Assembly (NCBI GenBank): GCA_964348185.1 | Contig: CAYGBW010000167.1 | Span: 1 to 20,116 of the forward strand | Origin: CAYGBW01 sp964348185 | GTDB lineage: Bacteria > Desulfobacterota > BSN033 > WVXP01 | Length of the DNA: 20,116 nucleotides | Direction: 5' to 3' | In this document: positions 7,348 through 15,584 of the stretch, piece after piece | Numbering within the stretch: position 1 is the first letter of the stretch | Layout of the letters: every line of letters starts with the position of its first letter | The notes under the pieces: model-generated | Seen by the model: only the letters and a program-made list of their open reading frames with translations | Databases searched by the model: none | Told to the model about the DNA's origin: nothing | Made by a program: the position numbers and the translations under genes

Positions 7348-7734
7348 ATGGAAGTTCCGAAAGATCTCAAGTATACAAAAGAGCATGAGTGGACCAGGGT
7401 TGAGGGCAATCTCGTTACCGTGGGAATCACCGACTACGCCCAAGAAAAACTCGGCGACATTGTCTATATTGAACTACCCGAGCTAGATTCTGATGTGACG
7501 GCCACAGAGTCTTTTGGCACGATTGAGTCGGTCAAGGCTGCATCGGACCTCTATGCGCCGATTTCTGGACGGGTTGTTGAAGTTCATGAGGAACTCCTGG
7601 AGGATCCGAAGCTGGTCAATCAGGATCCTTATGGTGAGGGATGGATGATCAGGGTCGAGGGCTCAGAAGGACTCGACCAGCTCCTATCGGCTGAAGGGTA
7701 TGAGAAGTGGATTGATGAAGAGGAAAACCGTTAG
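7348..7734 (+). CDS. gcvH: Glycine cleavage system H protein
   Basis: The lipoyl-carrying shuttle of the glycine cleavage system, which presents the aminomethyl-dihydrolipoyl arm to the P, T and L proteins. At 128 residues it is of normal length. It starts with the typical YTKEHEW sequence (9-15), followed by GITDYAQEKLGDIVYIELPE. The lipoylation site is Lys63 in GTIESVKAASDLYAP. The C-terminus has DPYGEGWMIRV, also typical. ATG is preceded by a strong AGGAGG at 6 bases. The 183-base gap from lipB contains only a small ACTCA/TGAGT repeat (7276-7290) and no clear promoter, so it probably belongs to the riboswitch-led transcript. Confidence 0.97.
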   Translation: MEVPKDLKYTKEHEWTRVEGNLVTVGITDYAQEKLGDIVYIELPELDSDVTATESFGTIESVKAASDLYAPISGRVVEVHEELLEDPKLVNQDPYGEGWMIRVEGSEGLDQLLSAEGYEKWIDEEENR

Positions 7735-7770
7735 ATCATGCAGTCGTTCTGAAAAGGTTGGGGTGAGATC

Positions 7771-9126
7771 ATGAGATACATTCCAAATACCGAATCGGTC
7801 TGTCAGGAAATGCTACGGGAGATTGGCGTGAAATCGGTGAAGGACCTGTTCTCCGATGTCCCTGACGAGTTTCTCCTCCGTGAGCCTTTGAGAATTCCTG
7901 GCCCTGTTTCTGAGCCGGGGCTTTGTGAACACATGAGCAATCTGAGTAAAGAGAACACCCATGGCGAAACGGCTCCCTACTTCCTCGGAGCCGGCGCTTA
8001 CTTTCATTGGATACCCTCGGTGGTTTCACATCTCGCTGGACGGTCCGAGTTCTACACGGCCTACACGCCCTATCAGCCGGAGATCAGTCAAGGGACCCTC
8101 CAGGCCATCTTCGAATTCCAGACCTACATAACCCTCCTGACACGGATGGACGTGGCCAATGCTTCCATGTACGATGGTGCGTCGGCCCTGGCCGAGGCTG
8201 TCCTTATGGCGATGAGAATCAGATCCGGGAAGAGGGAGATCCTGATCCCATCGACTGTCCACCCGGAATACCGGGAGGTGGTCAAAACATACCTACTCGC
8301 TCAGGAGGTCGATGTCGTCGACTTTCCCTTCACCGATGACTTCCAAACGGACTGGGCGGCTCTGGAACCGAAGATCTCAGACCAAACGTGTTGTCTGGTT
8401 ATTCAAAATCCCAATTTCTTCGGCACCCTCGAGAATTTGCAGGCCTTAAGGCGCATTTCCGAAAGGGTCCATCAGGTGGGAGGCTTAATTGTTGTTACCG
8501 TGGTAGAGCCCATCTCCCTTGGAATTCTCATTCCACCCGGCGAATATGGTGCGGACATTGTGGTAGCAGAAGGACAATCGCTGGGAAACCCCGTTTCCTT
8601 TGGAGGGCCTTTCCTGGGGGTTTTTGCAACCAAGAAGGAGTTTCTGCGCAAAATGCCGGGTCGTCTGGTTGGTCAGACCACGGATACCCGAGGAGACAGA
8701 GGGTATGTTCTGACGTTGGCGACGCGGGAGCAGCATATAAGGCGGGAAAAGGCTACCTCCAACATTTGCACCAATCAATCTCTCTGCGCCCTAAGAGCGA
8801 GTATCTATCTATCAGTCATGGGGAAGAAGGGGTTCCGAGAGCTTGCCATAATCAACATGAGAAATGCAGATTATGCCAGAGAACAACTTGGCGGTATCGA
8901 GGGATTCAAAGTTCGAAAGGTCCCTATCTTCAACGAGTTTGTTGTCGAATGCCCGATGCCGGCGTGGGAAATTCAGAAAGGACTCTCTGCGCACGGAATC
9001 GTTGGAGGCCTCGAGCTCTCACGATTCTTCCCTAGCCTTAAGAATCACGTCCTATTCTGCGCGACCGAAATGAACAGGCAAAAAGACATTGACCGGATGC
9101 GTGAGGTCCTCAGCCGCATGACCTAG
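7771..9126 (+). CDS. gcvPA: Glycine dehydrogenase (decarboxylating) subunit 1
   Basis: The N-terminal-half subunit of the two-chain P protein, which with GcvPB decarboxylates glycine and loads the aminomethyl group onto H-protein lipoamide. The 451-residue length is normal for GcvPA. Family motifs are GAGAYFHWIPSVV (73-85), YTAYTPYQPEISQGTLQ (95-111) and NASMYDGASALAEA (130-143). As expected for this subunit it has no PLP lysine motif; that lies in GcvPB. The start ATG has GGGGTGAG upstream. It sits 36 bases after gcvH and 18 bases before gcvPB, consistent with co-translation in stoichiometric amounts. Confidence 0.97.
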   Translation: MRYIPNTESVCQEMLREIGVKSVKDLFSDVPDEFLLREPLRIPGPVSEPGLCEHMSNLSKENTHGETAPYFLGAGAYFHWIPSVVSHLAGRSEFYTAYTPYQPEISQGTLQAIFEFQTYITLLTRMDVANASMYDGASALAEAVLMAMRIRSGKREILIPSTVHPEYREVVKTYLLAQEVDVVDFPFTDDFQTDWAALEPKISDQTCCLVIQNPNFFGTLENLQALRRISERVHQVGGLIVVTVVEPISLGILIPPGEYGADIVVAEGQSLGNPVSFGGPFLGVFATKKEFLRKMPGRLVGQTTDTRGDRGYVLTLATREQHIRREKATSNICTNQSLCALRASIYLSVMGKKGFRELAIINMRNADYAREQLGGIEGFKVRKVPIFNEFVVECPMPAWEIQKGLSAHGIVGGLELSRFFPSLKNHVLFCATEMNRQKDIDRMREVLSRMT

Positions 9127-9144
9127 ACGAGGAAGGAATCCATC

Positions 9145-10632
9145 ATGTCAGAAAAAACCGTGGGTACCCAAGGTCTGATTTTCAATGAACCTCTCGTTTT
9201 TGAGCAAGGAGCACCAGGAAGGATAGCCTGCTCTCTCCCCGACAGCATGGGTGCCAAGAAAACCTCGAAGGATTTGCTCCCTAGTGAGTATGTTCGTCAG
9301 GAGGTTTCGGGTCTTCCTGAGATGAGTGAGGTGGACGTCGTTCGACACTACACCCGGCTTTCGCAGTGGAACTACGCCGTCGACCTCGGATTCTACCCTC
9401 TCGGCTCCTGTACCATGAAGTACAATCCAAAGATCAATGAGGATCTTGCCGTCCTTCAGGGATTCTCAGAGACCCATCCCTACCAAGGGGAGGCCATTTC
9501 ACAGGGGATTCTACGCCTCATGTACGAACTCCAGGAAATGCTGGCCGAGATTGTGGGGCTTGATGCCGTGTCTCTTCAACCTTCGGCCGGAGCCCATGGG
9601 GAGTTGACCGGCATGCTGATGATTCGCGCCTATCATGCTGACATGGGGTCGCCCAGAAGCAAGGTACTCATTCCTGACTCCGCTCATGGCACGAATCCAG
9701 CAAGTTCAACCCTCTGTAACTACCAGGCTGTGTCGGTGAAATCGGATTCTCGAGGGCTCATCAACCCAGAAACGCTGGCTACCCTGATGGACGAGGAGGT
9801 GGCAGCTCTCATGTTGACGAACCCCAATACCCTGGGGCTCTTCGAGCAAGACATTCTCAAGGTGACCGAAATCGTCCATTCCAAGGGGGGATTGGTTTAC
9901 TGCGATGGCGCCAATCTGAATGCCTTGGTTGGCATCGCCCGTATCGGAGAAATGGGCATCGACGTTGTCCACCTCAACCTCCACAAGACGTTTTCGACCC
10001 CCCACGGGGGGGGTGGACCGGGAGCCGGACCCGTTGCCGTACAGCAGGGTTTAGCTCCCTACCTCCCCATACCGGTTGTCGATAAGGAGGGAGATCAATA
10101 TGGACTCCGGAGCGACCGACCGAAGTCCATTGGAAAAGTCCGGGCCTTTTATGGGAGTATCGGTATTCTCGTTCGTGCCTACGCTTACATCCTCAGTATG
10201 GGACCCGAGGGACTGAAGCAGGCGGCCCAGGTTGCCGTTGTCAACGCCAACTATCTTCGAGCCAAGTTGAAGAGATTCTATCACCTCCCCTATGACCGTA
10301 TCTGCAAGCACGAATGCGTCTTCTCTGACAAGCTCCAGAATGCCTATGGCGTTCAGACGATCCACATTGCCAAGCGGCTAATGGACTACGGGTTTCATCC
10401 CCCGACTATCTATTTTCCTCTCATTGTCCACGGTGCCCTGATGATTGAGCCGACAGAAACCGAGAGCAAGGAAACGCTCGACGACTTTGTGGCTGCCCTG
10501 GAGGCGATCGCCCAGGAAGCACAGGAGAATCCAGATATTGTGATCAATGCTCCTCAGAAGAGCAAAGCGACACGATTGGATGAGACGCAGGCGGCCCGGT
10601 TCCCTTGCCTCACCTGGGTCGGCCTCGAGTAA
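9145..10632 (+). CDS. gcvPB: Glycine dehydrogenase (decarboxylating) subunit 2
   Basis: The catalytic, PLP-carrying subunit of the split P protein. It has 495 residues, the usual size. GSCTMKYNP (87-95), LQPSAGAHGE (144-153), DSAHGTNPAS (178-187), YCDGANLNA (252-260, Asp254) and LNLHKTFSTPHGGGGPG (278-293) are all present, with the Schiff-base Lys281. The C-terminal half contains GFHPPTIYFPLIVHGALMIEPTE, strongly conserved in P proteins. An AGGAAGGA ribosome-binding site precedes ATG. It ends four bases before the next gene, so the two are translationally linked. Confidence 0.97.
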   Translation: MSEKTVGTQGLIFNEPLVFEQGAPGRIACSLPDSMGAKKTSKDLLPSEYVRQEVSGLPEMSEVDVVRHYTRLSQWNYAVDLGFYPLGSCTMKYNPKINEDLAVLQGFSETHPYQGEAISQGILRLMYELQEMLAEIVGLDAVSLQPSAGAHGELTGMLMIRAYHADMGSPRSKVLIPDSAHGTNPASSTLCNYQAVSVKSDSRGLINPETLATLMDEEVAALMLTNPNTLGLFEQDILKVTEIVHSKGGLVYCDGANLNALVGIARIGEMGIDVVHLNLHKTFSTPHGGGGPGAGPVAVQQGLAPYLPIPVVDKEGDQYGLRSDRPKSIGKVRAFYGSIGILVRAYAYILSMGPEGLKQAAQVAVVNANYLRAKLKRFYHLPYDRICKHECVFSDKLQNAYGVQTIHIAKRLMDYGFHPPTIYFPLIVHGALMIEPTETESKETLDDFVAALEAIAQEAQENPDIVINAPQKSKATRLDETQAARFPCLTWVGLE

Positions 10633-10636
10633 AACA

Positions 10637-11827
10637 ATGAAACCTCCGACCGCCACACTGATTCTCTGGGTGAGATCTTGGGGGAACTCGGATGGCGAGC
10701 TGATAGTTTCCGGGGCTCAGGAGGCGAATGCCTTGGACCTCGTTGAAAGGTCCCACCGTGTAGCCGAGATCAGCCGCGTTATCGTCGTCACTGACTCCCC
10801 CCGGTTAGCCGATGTCCTTCGGAATTCTCCTGTGGTTCTGGACGTTGATTCAGACCTTGCGTCTACCCCATTTGGGAAAAAGCTGAGATCGATTATTGAC
10901 AAGTATGCCATTGAAACTCTGGTCTATCTGGGTGGAGGCAGTGGCGTCTTTATGGAGGTAGACGACATGGCTCGGCTAACGAGGGCGGCTCTCAGTTTCC
11001 CAGAGACGCTCTGGGTAAATAACTTTTACTCCACCGACTTTGCTGCCTTTGGTACCACCCTGAACCTCTCCGGCCTCAGTCGATGTCACCGGGATAACCG
11101 TCTTGGCTGGACGCTGGGGAGAGAAACGGGGAACAGGGTCGGTGTGCTTCCCTCAGGCCTGATGACCCGATTCGATATCGATACCCCAGTCGATCTGACG
11201 ATTCTCAAAACCTGTCAAAAGAAATTGGGATATCACCTGGAGGAGTTTCTCTCTGGGGTGGCACTCGATTCGCCCCCTGTTCCTGAGGTCATGGACGTTA
11301 TCGTCCAACGAGAAAAGAGAACCTTGGTCATCGGCCGCGTGCCCCTGGAAACCGCCGAGTTTTTCGACCGAGAGACGGCTTGCCATGTGAATCTTCATAT
11401 CGAAGGAAGAGGAATGGAATCGCGGGAAGAATCAAAGGAGAATCATTCATTCTCCCTCATAGGACAGTCCCTTGAAAAAATGGGGGTTCCCGAATTCTTC
11501 CAAACCCTCTCAAAAACCGCACAGGCGGTGATCCTGGATTCGAGGCTCTGTTTTGGACATTTTGGCCTTTCCCCATCTTCAAAGGACCGTTTCTTCTCGG
11601 ATCTTCTCTGTCCGGATCGGATTGATGACCCTTTCGTCCAGTGCTTCACGCGCCATGCCCTTCAGAGCCCTGTTCCAGTCATTCTGGGTGGGCACACACT
11701 CGTATCTGGAGGGCTTTATGTCCTCGCAGAATCGGCCTGGTGCCGGACTGAGGAACCTTTGCACCGCGGTTTGGAAGACATCTCCAAGGATTCGTGGGGT
11801 GGAGCCCATTTTGGAACAAGGGGCTAG
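10637..11827 (+). CDS. Uncharacterised protein with nucleotidyltransferase-like N-terminal half, in the glycine cleavage operon
   Basis: I do not recognise a named family. The 396-residue protein starts at the ATG four bases after the gcvPB stop; longer in-frame starts would run well into gcvPB. In residues 1-200 the pattern SRVIVVTDSPRLADVL (46-61), YLGGGSGVFM (97-106) and especially FDIDTPVDLTIL (179-190) resembles GT-A-fold nucleotidyltransferases of the MobA/CofC type, in which a DIDTPEDL-like strand closes the fold. However, the usual glycine-rich NTP-binding LAGGxSxRMGxxK loop is missing; the equivalent region reads VSGAQEANALDLVERSHRV. Residues 215-396 form a second domain with ILDSRLCFGHFGLSPSSKDRF (299-319) and VPVILGGHTLVSGG (346-359), which I cannot place. 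There is no signal peptide or membrane segment. Position between gcvPB and the SHMT-GcvT gene suggests a glycine, folate or lipoyl-related role, but that is inference. Confidence 0.75.
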   Translation: MKPPTATLILWVRSWGNSDGELIVSGAQEANALDLVERSHRVAEISRVIVVTDSPRLADVLRNSPVVLDVDSDLASTPFGKKLRSIIDKYAIETLVYLGGGSGVFMEVDDMARLTRAALSFPETLWVNNFYSTDFAAFGTTLNLSGLSRCHRDNRLGWTLGRETGNRVGVLPSGLMTRFDIDTPVDLTILKTCQKKLGYHLEEFLSGVALDSPPVPEVMDVIVQREKRTLVIGRVPLETAEFFDRETACHVNLHIEGRGMESREESKENHSFSLIGQSLEKMGVPEFFQTLSKTAQAVILDSRLCFGHFGLSPSSKDRFFSDLLCPDRIDDPFVQCFTRHALQSPVPVILGGHTLVSGGLYVLAESAWCRTEEPLHRGLEDISKDSWGGAHFGTRG

Positions 11828-11861
11828 ATCGTTCAAAGAATCTTGGACAAGGAGTGGTAAA

Positions 11862-14800
11862 GTGACTGGGAATGATTATCGTGACTTGGTTTTCGGAAAG
11901 GCCTTGGAAGAGATTGATCCGGTTATTCATGAACTGATTTGTCGGGAGGAGGAGCGACAGACCCGAAAAATCATACTGATCCCTTCTGAATCCCTGTGCC
12001 CCCTTCCGGTCCGGCAGGCCCTTGGGTCCGTCTTTACCAGCATTTATGCCGAAGGTTACCCTCCCAAAAGCATGACCCTCGATACAGAAGAGCGAATCGA
12101 AGATATCAGTCACCAACTGGCCTACTACCGACGGTACGGGGATCGGCGTTTTTACAAAGGATGTGACTATGTCCATTTCTTGGAGACCCTGACGCAACGA
12201 AGAATCGCCGATTGCTTTGCCAATCGTCGGGTCGGAGCAGGAGACATCTTTGTCAACGTTCAGCCCTTAGCCGGAGCCCCTGCGAATAATGCGGTGTATG
12301 AAGCCTTTGTTCCACCCGGAGATACCGTGATGGGCATGTCTCTTCCCCATGGCGGTCACCTCACCCATGGAAGTGAGTTCAATCGATCGGGCAAGGGATA
12401 CAACATTGTTTCCTACGAGGTGAGCAGAAAAACGGAGAGACTCGACTACGAATCCATCATGAAGCTGGCCTTAGAAACGAGACCGAAGATGATCATCGCT
12501 GGATACACCTCCTATCCCTGGGCTCCGAACTGGCTCAAATTCAGAGAGATTGCCGACGCGGTTGGGGCCATACTCCTGGCCGATATCTCCCATACGGCCG
12601 GAATGGCCATTGCGGGTGTCTATCCCACTCCGGTGGGAATTGCTGACGTAACGACTTTCACGACCCACAAGACGATCTGTGGTCCAAGGGGGGCTGTCAT
12701 CATCACGACTGAAGAGGAAAAAGCCCAGAAGATCGACACGGCCGTCTTTCCAGGCGAGCAGGGCGGGCCTCACGTCAACAAATTTGCGGCAATGGCGGTG
12801 GCCTTCAACATCGCCCGCACAAAACCGTTTAAGGAACTCCAGAAGCAGATCGTTGAAAATGCTCGAGATTTGGCGGCTGCACTGGAAAAACGGGGACTTC
12901 GACTCGCTTATGGAGGAACCGATACCCATCTCATGGTCATCGATCTCAACGCCATCAAGACACCAACCGGTTTTCCCTTAAAGGGTGAAATTGCAGCGAG
13001 AATCCTCGATCTCTGCGGGATCGTGGTCAACAAGAATACCATACCTGGAGACGCAACCGCAGCCGACGCAAGTGGTATCCGACTGGGAACGCCCTGGATA
13101 AGCCAGCGGGGCATGGGCCCGAGGGAGATGGAGCGCTTGGCTGACATCATCCATGAGGCCCTCGTCAATATCCATCCCTTCGACTATGTCGGCTTAACAG
13201 GACTTTTGCCGAGAGGAAAAATCGATTTAGATCTTCTTGAAAAGCTCAAGCGAGAGGTTGCCCATTTGGCTGAGAAAGGCCGAAGTGAAGAGAGAATAGA
13301 AAGAACCGGGTATCCCCATTTTGCCTTTCATGGGTTGGATGGAACCCCCAGGCCTGCCCTTTTCTGCCAGGATGATACCGAGGATCTCGAGACTGCGAAA
13401 GCGGTGGCCACCCATGGGGCGGTCCTTCTGGATCTCAGTGACATGGGTATTCTCGAGGTGAAGGGGGATCGGGCCTATCCTTTTCTTCAGCAACTCATAA
13501 CCACGGATATCACAGACCTCAGGCCTGGCGGGTGTTGTCATAGTGTATTTCTGGACCGCCATGGGAAGATCATTGATGATACTTTCCTGCTTCGTCTCAA
13601 CCGCGACCGTTGGGAAAGAGATCGTTATTGGATCCTGACCAATCCGGCCAACACCGAGAGGCTTAAGGCTTGGCTTCGTGGGATTTCTGATGGGTATATT
13701 CTCTTTGATGAAAGCGACGTTTTCAAGAAGGTTGAGGGTCCTGTCGTAGTCGAAGATCTCAGAGAAGTCGAGGCCTCACGCCAGAGAATTGCTCTTGGCC
13801 TTTGGGGTCCAGAAGTCTTCGATGTGTTGAGGGCTATAGCACCAGAAATCCCAGCAATCCCTTCCGGCCAATTCTGGGAGGGTAGAATCCTGAGTACAGA
13901 AACTCTTATCTCAAGGGCCCCAGGAGCCCTCGATCTCTATTCCCTTCTCTTGATCCTGCCGAACACGAAGGCCCGAGCGATGTGGCGCCACCTCCTGGAA
14001 AAGGGAGGGACGAACTTGAGACCGGGTGGCCCCAAACTCAGAGAGGCTATGAGGCTTCAGCGGAATCTTCCCCAGTATGGAGAAGAAGACGGGGGCCGGG
14101 ACGGCATCGCCTTTTTCGAGGGAGAGGGGAGTGATGGTTTCCATCTGTCCAAGCCGTATTTTGTGGGTCAGAAGGGCTTTGACGCCTTTAGACGTAAAAA
14201 CGACAAACCCGAATTCCAGTACCAGGAACAAGAGAGACCTTTGAAGCAGAGCTTCCTCTACGATGAGCATAAGAAATTGACTCGTCGGTTTGTGCCTTTT
14301 GCGGGATGGGAGATGCCGGTTTGGTATACCTCTATTGCTGAAGAACATCAGGCAGTCCGACAGGCAGCAGGACTTTTCGACCTCTCCCACATGGGGGTCT
14401 TAGAATTTTCAGGAGAAATGGCAATCCCTTTTCTCGACATGATCCTGAGCAATTATGTTCGATGGATTAAAGACGGAGAATGCCAGTACGCCTATCTCTT
14501 GGCCCCAGATGCCCGCGCGATCGATGACATCATGATCTACCGCCACAGCAAGGATCGGTTCATGATGGTTGTCAATGCTGCCAATGCTGACGAGGACATC
14601 GCATGGTTGAAGGCTCTTCAGTCTCGAAAATTCCTCATCGACCGAAGGTACCCCGACATCGAAGCGCCCGGGCCGGTCCTCATTCGCGATCTAAAAGAAT
14701 CCTCTTCAGGGCAGGATCGGCGAATCAACTTGGCCCTTCAGGGACCAAGATCCCTCGAGATAATCGCTTCTCTGATGACGAAACCCGGATACCAGAGACT

Positions 14801-15503
14801 TGCTCGGCTTCGAAAGATGGAGTTCACGGAGATGGAGATTGCTGGCATGAATCTTCTCATTGCTCGCACCGGGTACACGGGAGAGAAGATCGGGTTCGAA
14901 CTTTTCGTGCACCCCCAAAAGGCATCCAAATTCTGGAACCTCCTGTTGAAGAAGGGCAAACCTTTTGGACTTCAGCCCGCGGGTCTGGGGGCCAGAGATT
15001 CTTTGAGGACCGAGGCTGGTCTCCCCCTTCACGGACATGAACTTGCCGGTCCACTGGACATTACTCCCCAGGAGGCGGGTTTTACCCCCTACGTTAAATA
15101 CCATAAACCGTATTTTATTGGGCGAGAAGCGCTCCTGGAAAGAGACAGGGCCTCGAGCGCGGTGATTGTTCGCTTCAGTGTTCCTTCGAAGGGCGTCAAA
15201 ATGATCAAGAACGGGGCTTTGGTCGTAAATCGTCGGAACCAAAAAGTCGTTGGGACCGTGACGAGTTGTGCCTTGGATTCGGCAGGTTTCCAGATCGGCA
15301 TGGCCCTCGTCGATAGGCACAGTAGCCGGGAAGGGACTCGAATCGGCGTTTTCCCTGAGGCCGGAGCCGTAAAGGGGGAGAAAGGCCGAGAGGGGGTCCC
15401 CTTGGGAGAGCGTGTCCCCTTGCATGAAGAAGCCGTTGTGATCAGCAGATTTCCCGCCGAAAGGTTACAGCTAGAGCAATTCAGGGAGGTATTGGAAAAA
15501 TAG
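11862..15503 (+). CDS. Serine hydroxymethyltransferase - reduced GcvT-like - GcvT aminomethyltransferase fusion
   Basis: The chosen GTG start has GGAG 7 bases upstream and lies 34 bases after the preceding stop; longer reading frames overlap that gene. The product is 1213 residues. Domain 1 (about 1-465) is SHMT with IPSES (40-44), YAEGYP (62-67), RFYKGCDYVHFLE, ADISHTAG (240-247), the PLP lysine in TFTTHKTICGPRG (Lys270) and IRLGTP (Arg407). It has an extra about 27 residues between YAEGYP and RFYKGC. Domain 2 (about 482-772) is GcvT-like, keeping DLSDMGILEV and GKIIDDTFLL (Asp572-573), but LRxEAG reads MRLQRN, and both the first about 30 residues and the C-terminal barrel are missing. Domain 3 (about 792-1213) is a full T protein with LYDEHKKL, FVPFAGWEMPVWY, AIDDIMIY (Asp888-889) and LRTEAGLPLHGHEL (1048-1061). 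Expected reactions are serine/glycine plus methylene-THF exchange, and T-protein transfer from H protein to THF. Confidence 0.93.
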   Translation: MTGNDYRDLVFGKALEEIDPVIHELICREEERQTRKIILIPSESLCPLPVRQALGSVFTSIYAEGYPPKSMTLDTEERIEDISHQLAYYRRYGDRRFYKGCDYVHFLETLTQRRIADCFANRRVGAGDIFVNVQPLAGAPANNAVYEAFVPPGDTVMGMSLPHGGHLTHGSEFNRSGKGYNIVSYEVSRKTERLDYESIMKLALETRPKMIIAGYTSYPWAPNWLKFREIADAVGAILLADISHTAGMAIAGVYPTPVGIADVTTFTTHKTICGPRGAVIITTEEEKAQKIDTAVFPGEQGGPHVNKFAAMAVAFNIARTKPFKELQKQIVENARDLAAALEKRGLRLAYGGTDTHLMVIDLNAIKTPTGFPLKGEIAARILDLCGIVVNKNTIPGDATAADASGIRLGTPWISQRGMGPREMERLADIIHEALVNIHPFDYVGLTGLLPRGKIDLDLLEKLKREVAHLAEKGRSEERIERTGYPHFAFHGLDGTPRPALFCQDDTEDLETAKAVATHGAVLLDLSDMGILEVKGDRAYPFLQQLITTDITDLRPGGCCHSVFLDRHGKIIDDTFLLRLNRDRWERDRYWILTNPANTERLKAWLRGISDGYILFDESDVFKKVEGPVVVEDLREVEASRQRIALGLWGPEVFDVLRAIAPEIPAIPSGQFWEGRILSTETLISRAPGALDLYSLLLILPNTKARAMWRHLLEKGGTNLRPGGPKLREAMRLQRNLPQYGEEDGGRDGIAFFEGEGSDGFHLSKPYFVGQKGFDAFRRKNDKPEFQYQEQERPLKQSFLYDEHKKLTRRFVPFAGWEMPVWYTSIAEEHQAVRQAAGLFDLSHMGVLEFSGEMAIPFLDMILSNYVRWIKDGECQYAYLLAPDARAIDDIMIYRHSKDRFMMVVNAANADEDIAWLKALQSRKFLIDRRYPDIEAPGPVLIRDLKESSSGQDRRINLALQGPRSLEIIASLMTKPGYQRLARLRKMEFTEMEIAGMNLLIARTGYTGEKIGFELFVHPQKASKFWNLLLKKGKPFGLQPAGLGARDSLRTEAGLPLHGHELAGPLDITPQEAGFTPYVKYHKPYFIGREALLERDRASSAVIVRFSVPSKGVKMIKNGALVVNRRNQKVVGTVTSCALDSAGFQIGMALVDRHSSREGTRIGVFPEAGAVKGEKGREGVPLGERVPLHEEAVVISRFPAERLQLEQFREVLEK

Positions 15504-15537
15504 GGGCGTCTACTGATTCCAGGATGAGGCAGAACTT

Positions 15538-15577
15538 GGGCCACGACGTAGCTTTTGAGAAAAAAGGCCGTCGTCCC
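15538..15577. terminator. Inverted repeat between convergent fusion gene and lipA
   Basis: ACGACG (15543-15548) / CGTCGT (15569-15574) extended by GGG (15538-15540) / CCC (15575-15577) across a 2-base bulge, with a 20-base loop. It sits in the 81-base gap between two convergent genes, where a bidirectional terminator would be expected. The only T/A-run lies inside the loop, so the call is weak. Confidence 0.3.
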
Positions 15578-15584
15578 ATTCCTT

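Noticed and set aside
10547..10636. Longer N-terminus for the protein after gcvPB
   Set aside because: It runs inside the conserved gcvPB coding region in another frame; the ATG at 10637 directly follows the gcvPB stop.
11553..11861. In-frame upstream extension of the SHMT-GcvT fusion (103 more codons, TTG start)
   Set aside because: It overlaps the preceding gene by 275 bases and shows no SHMT similarity; the GTG at 11862 has a good GGAG site and begins just before the SHMT sequence.
14706..15425. Minus-strand 239-codon frame opposite the GcvT domain
   Set aside because: It lies opposite conserved T-protein sequence and shows no family features or ribosome-binding site worth calling.
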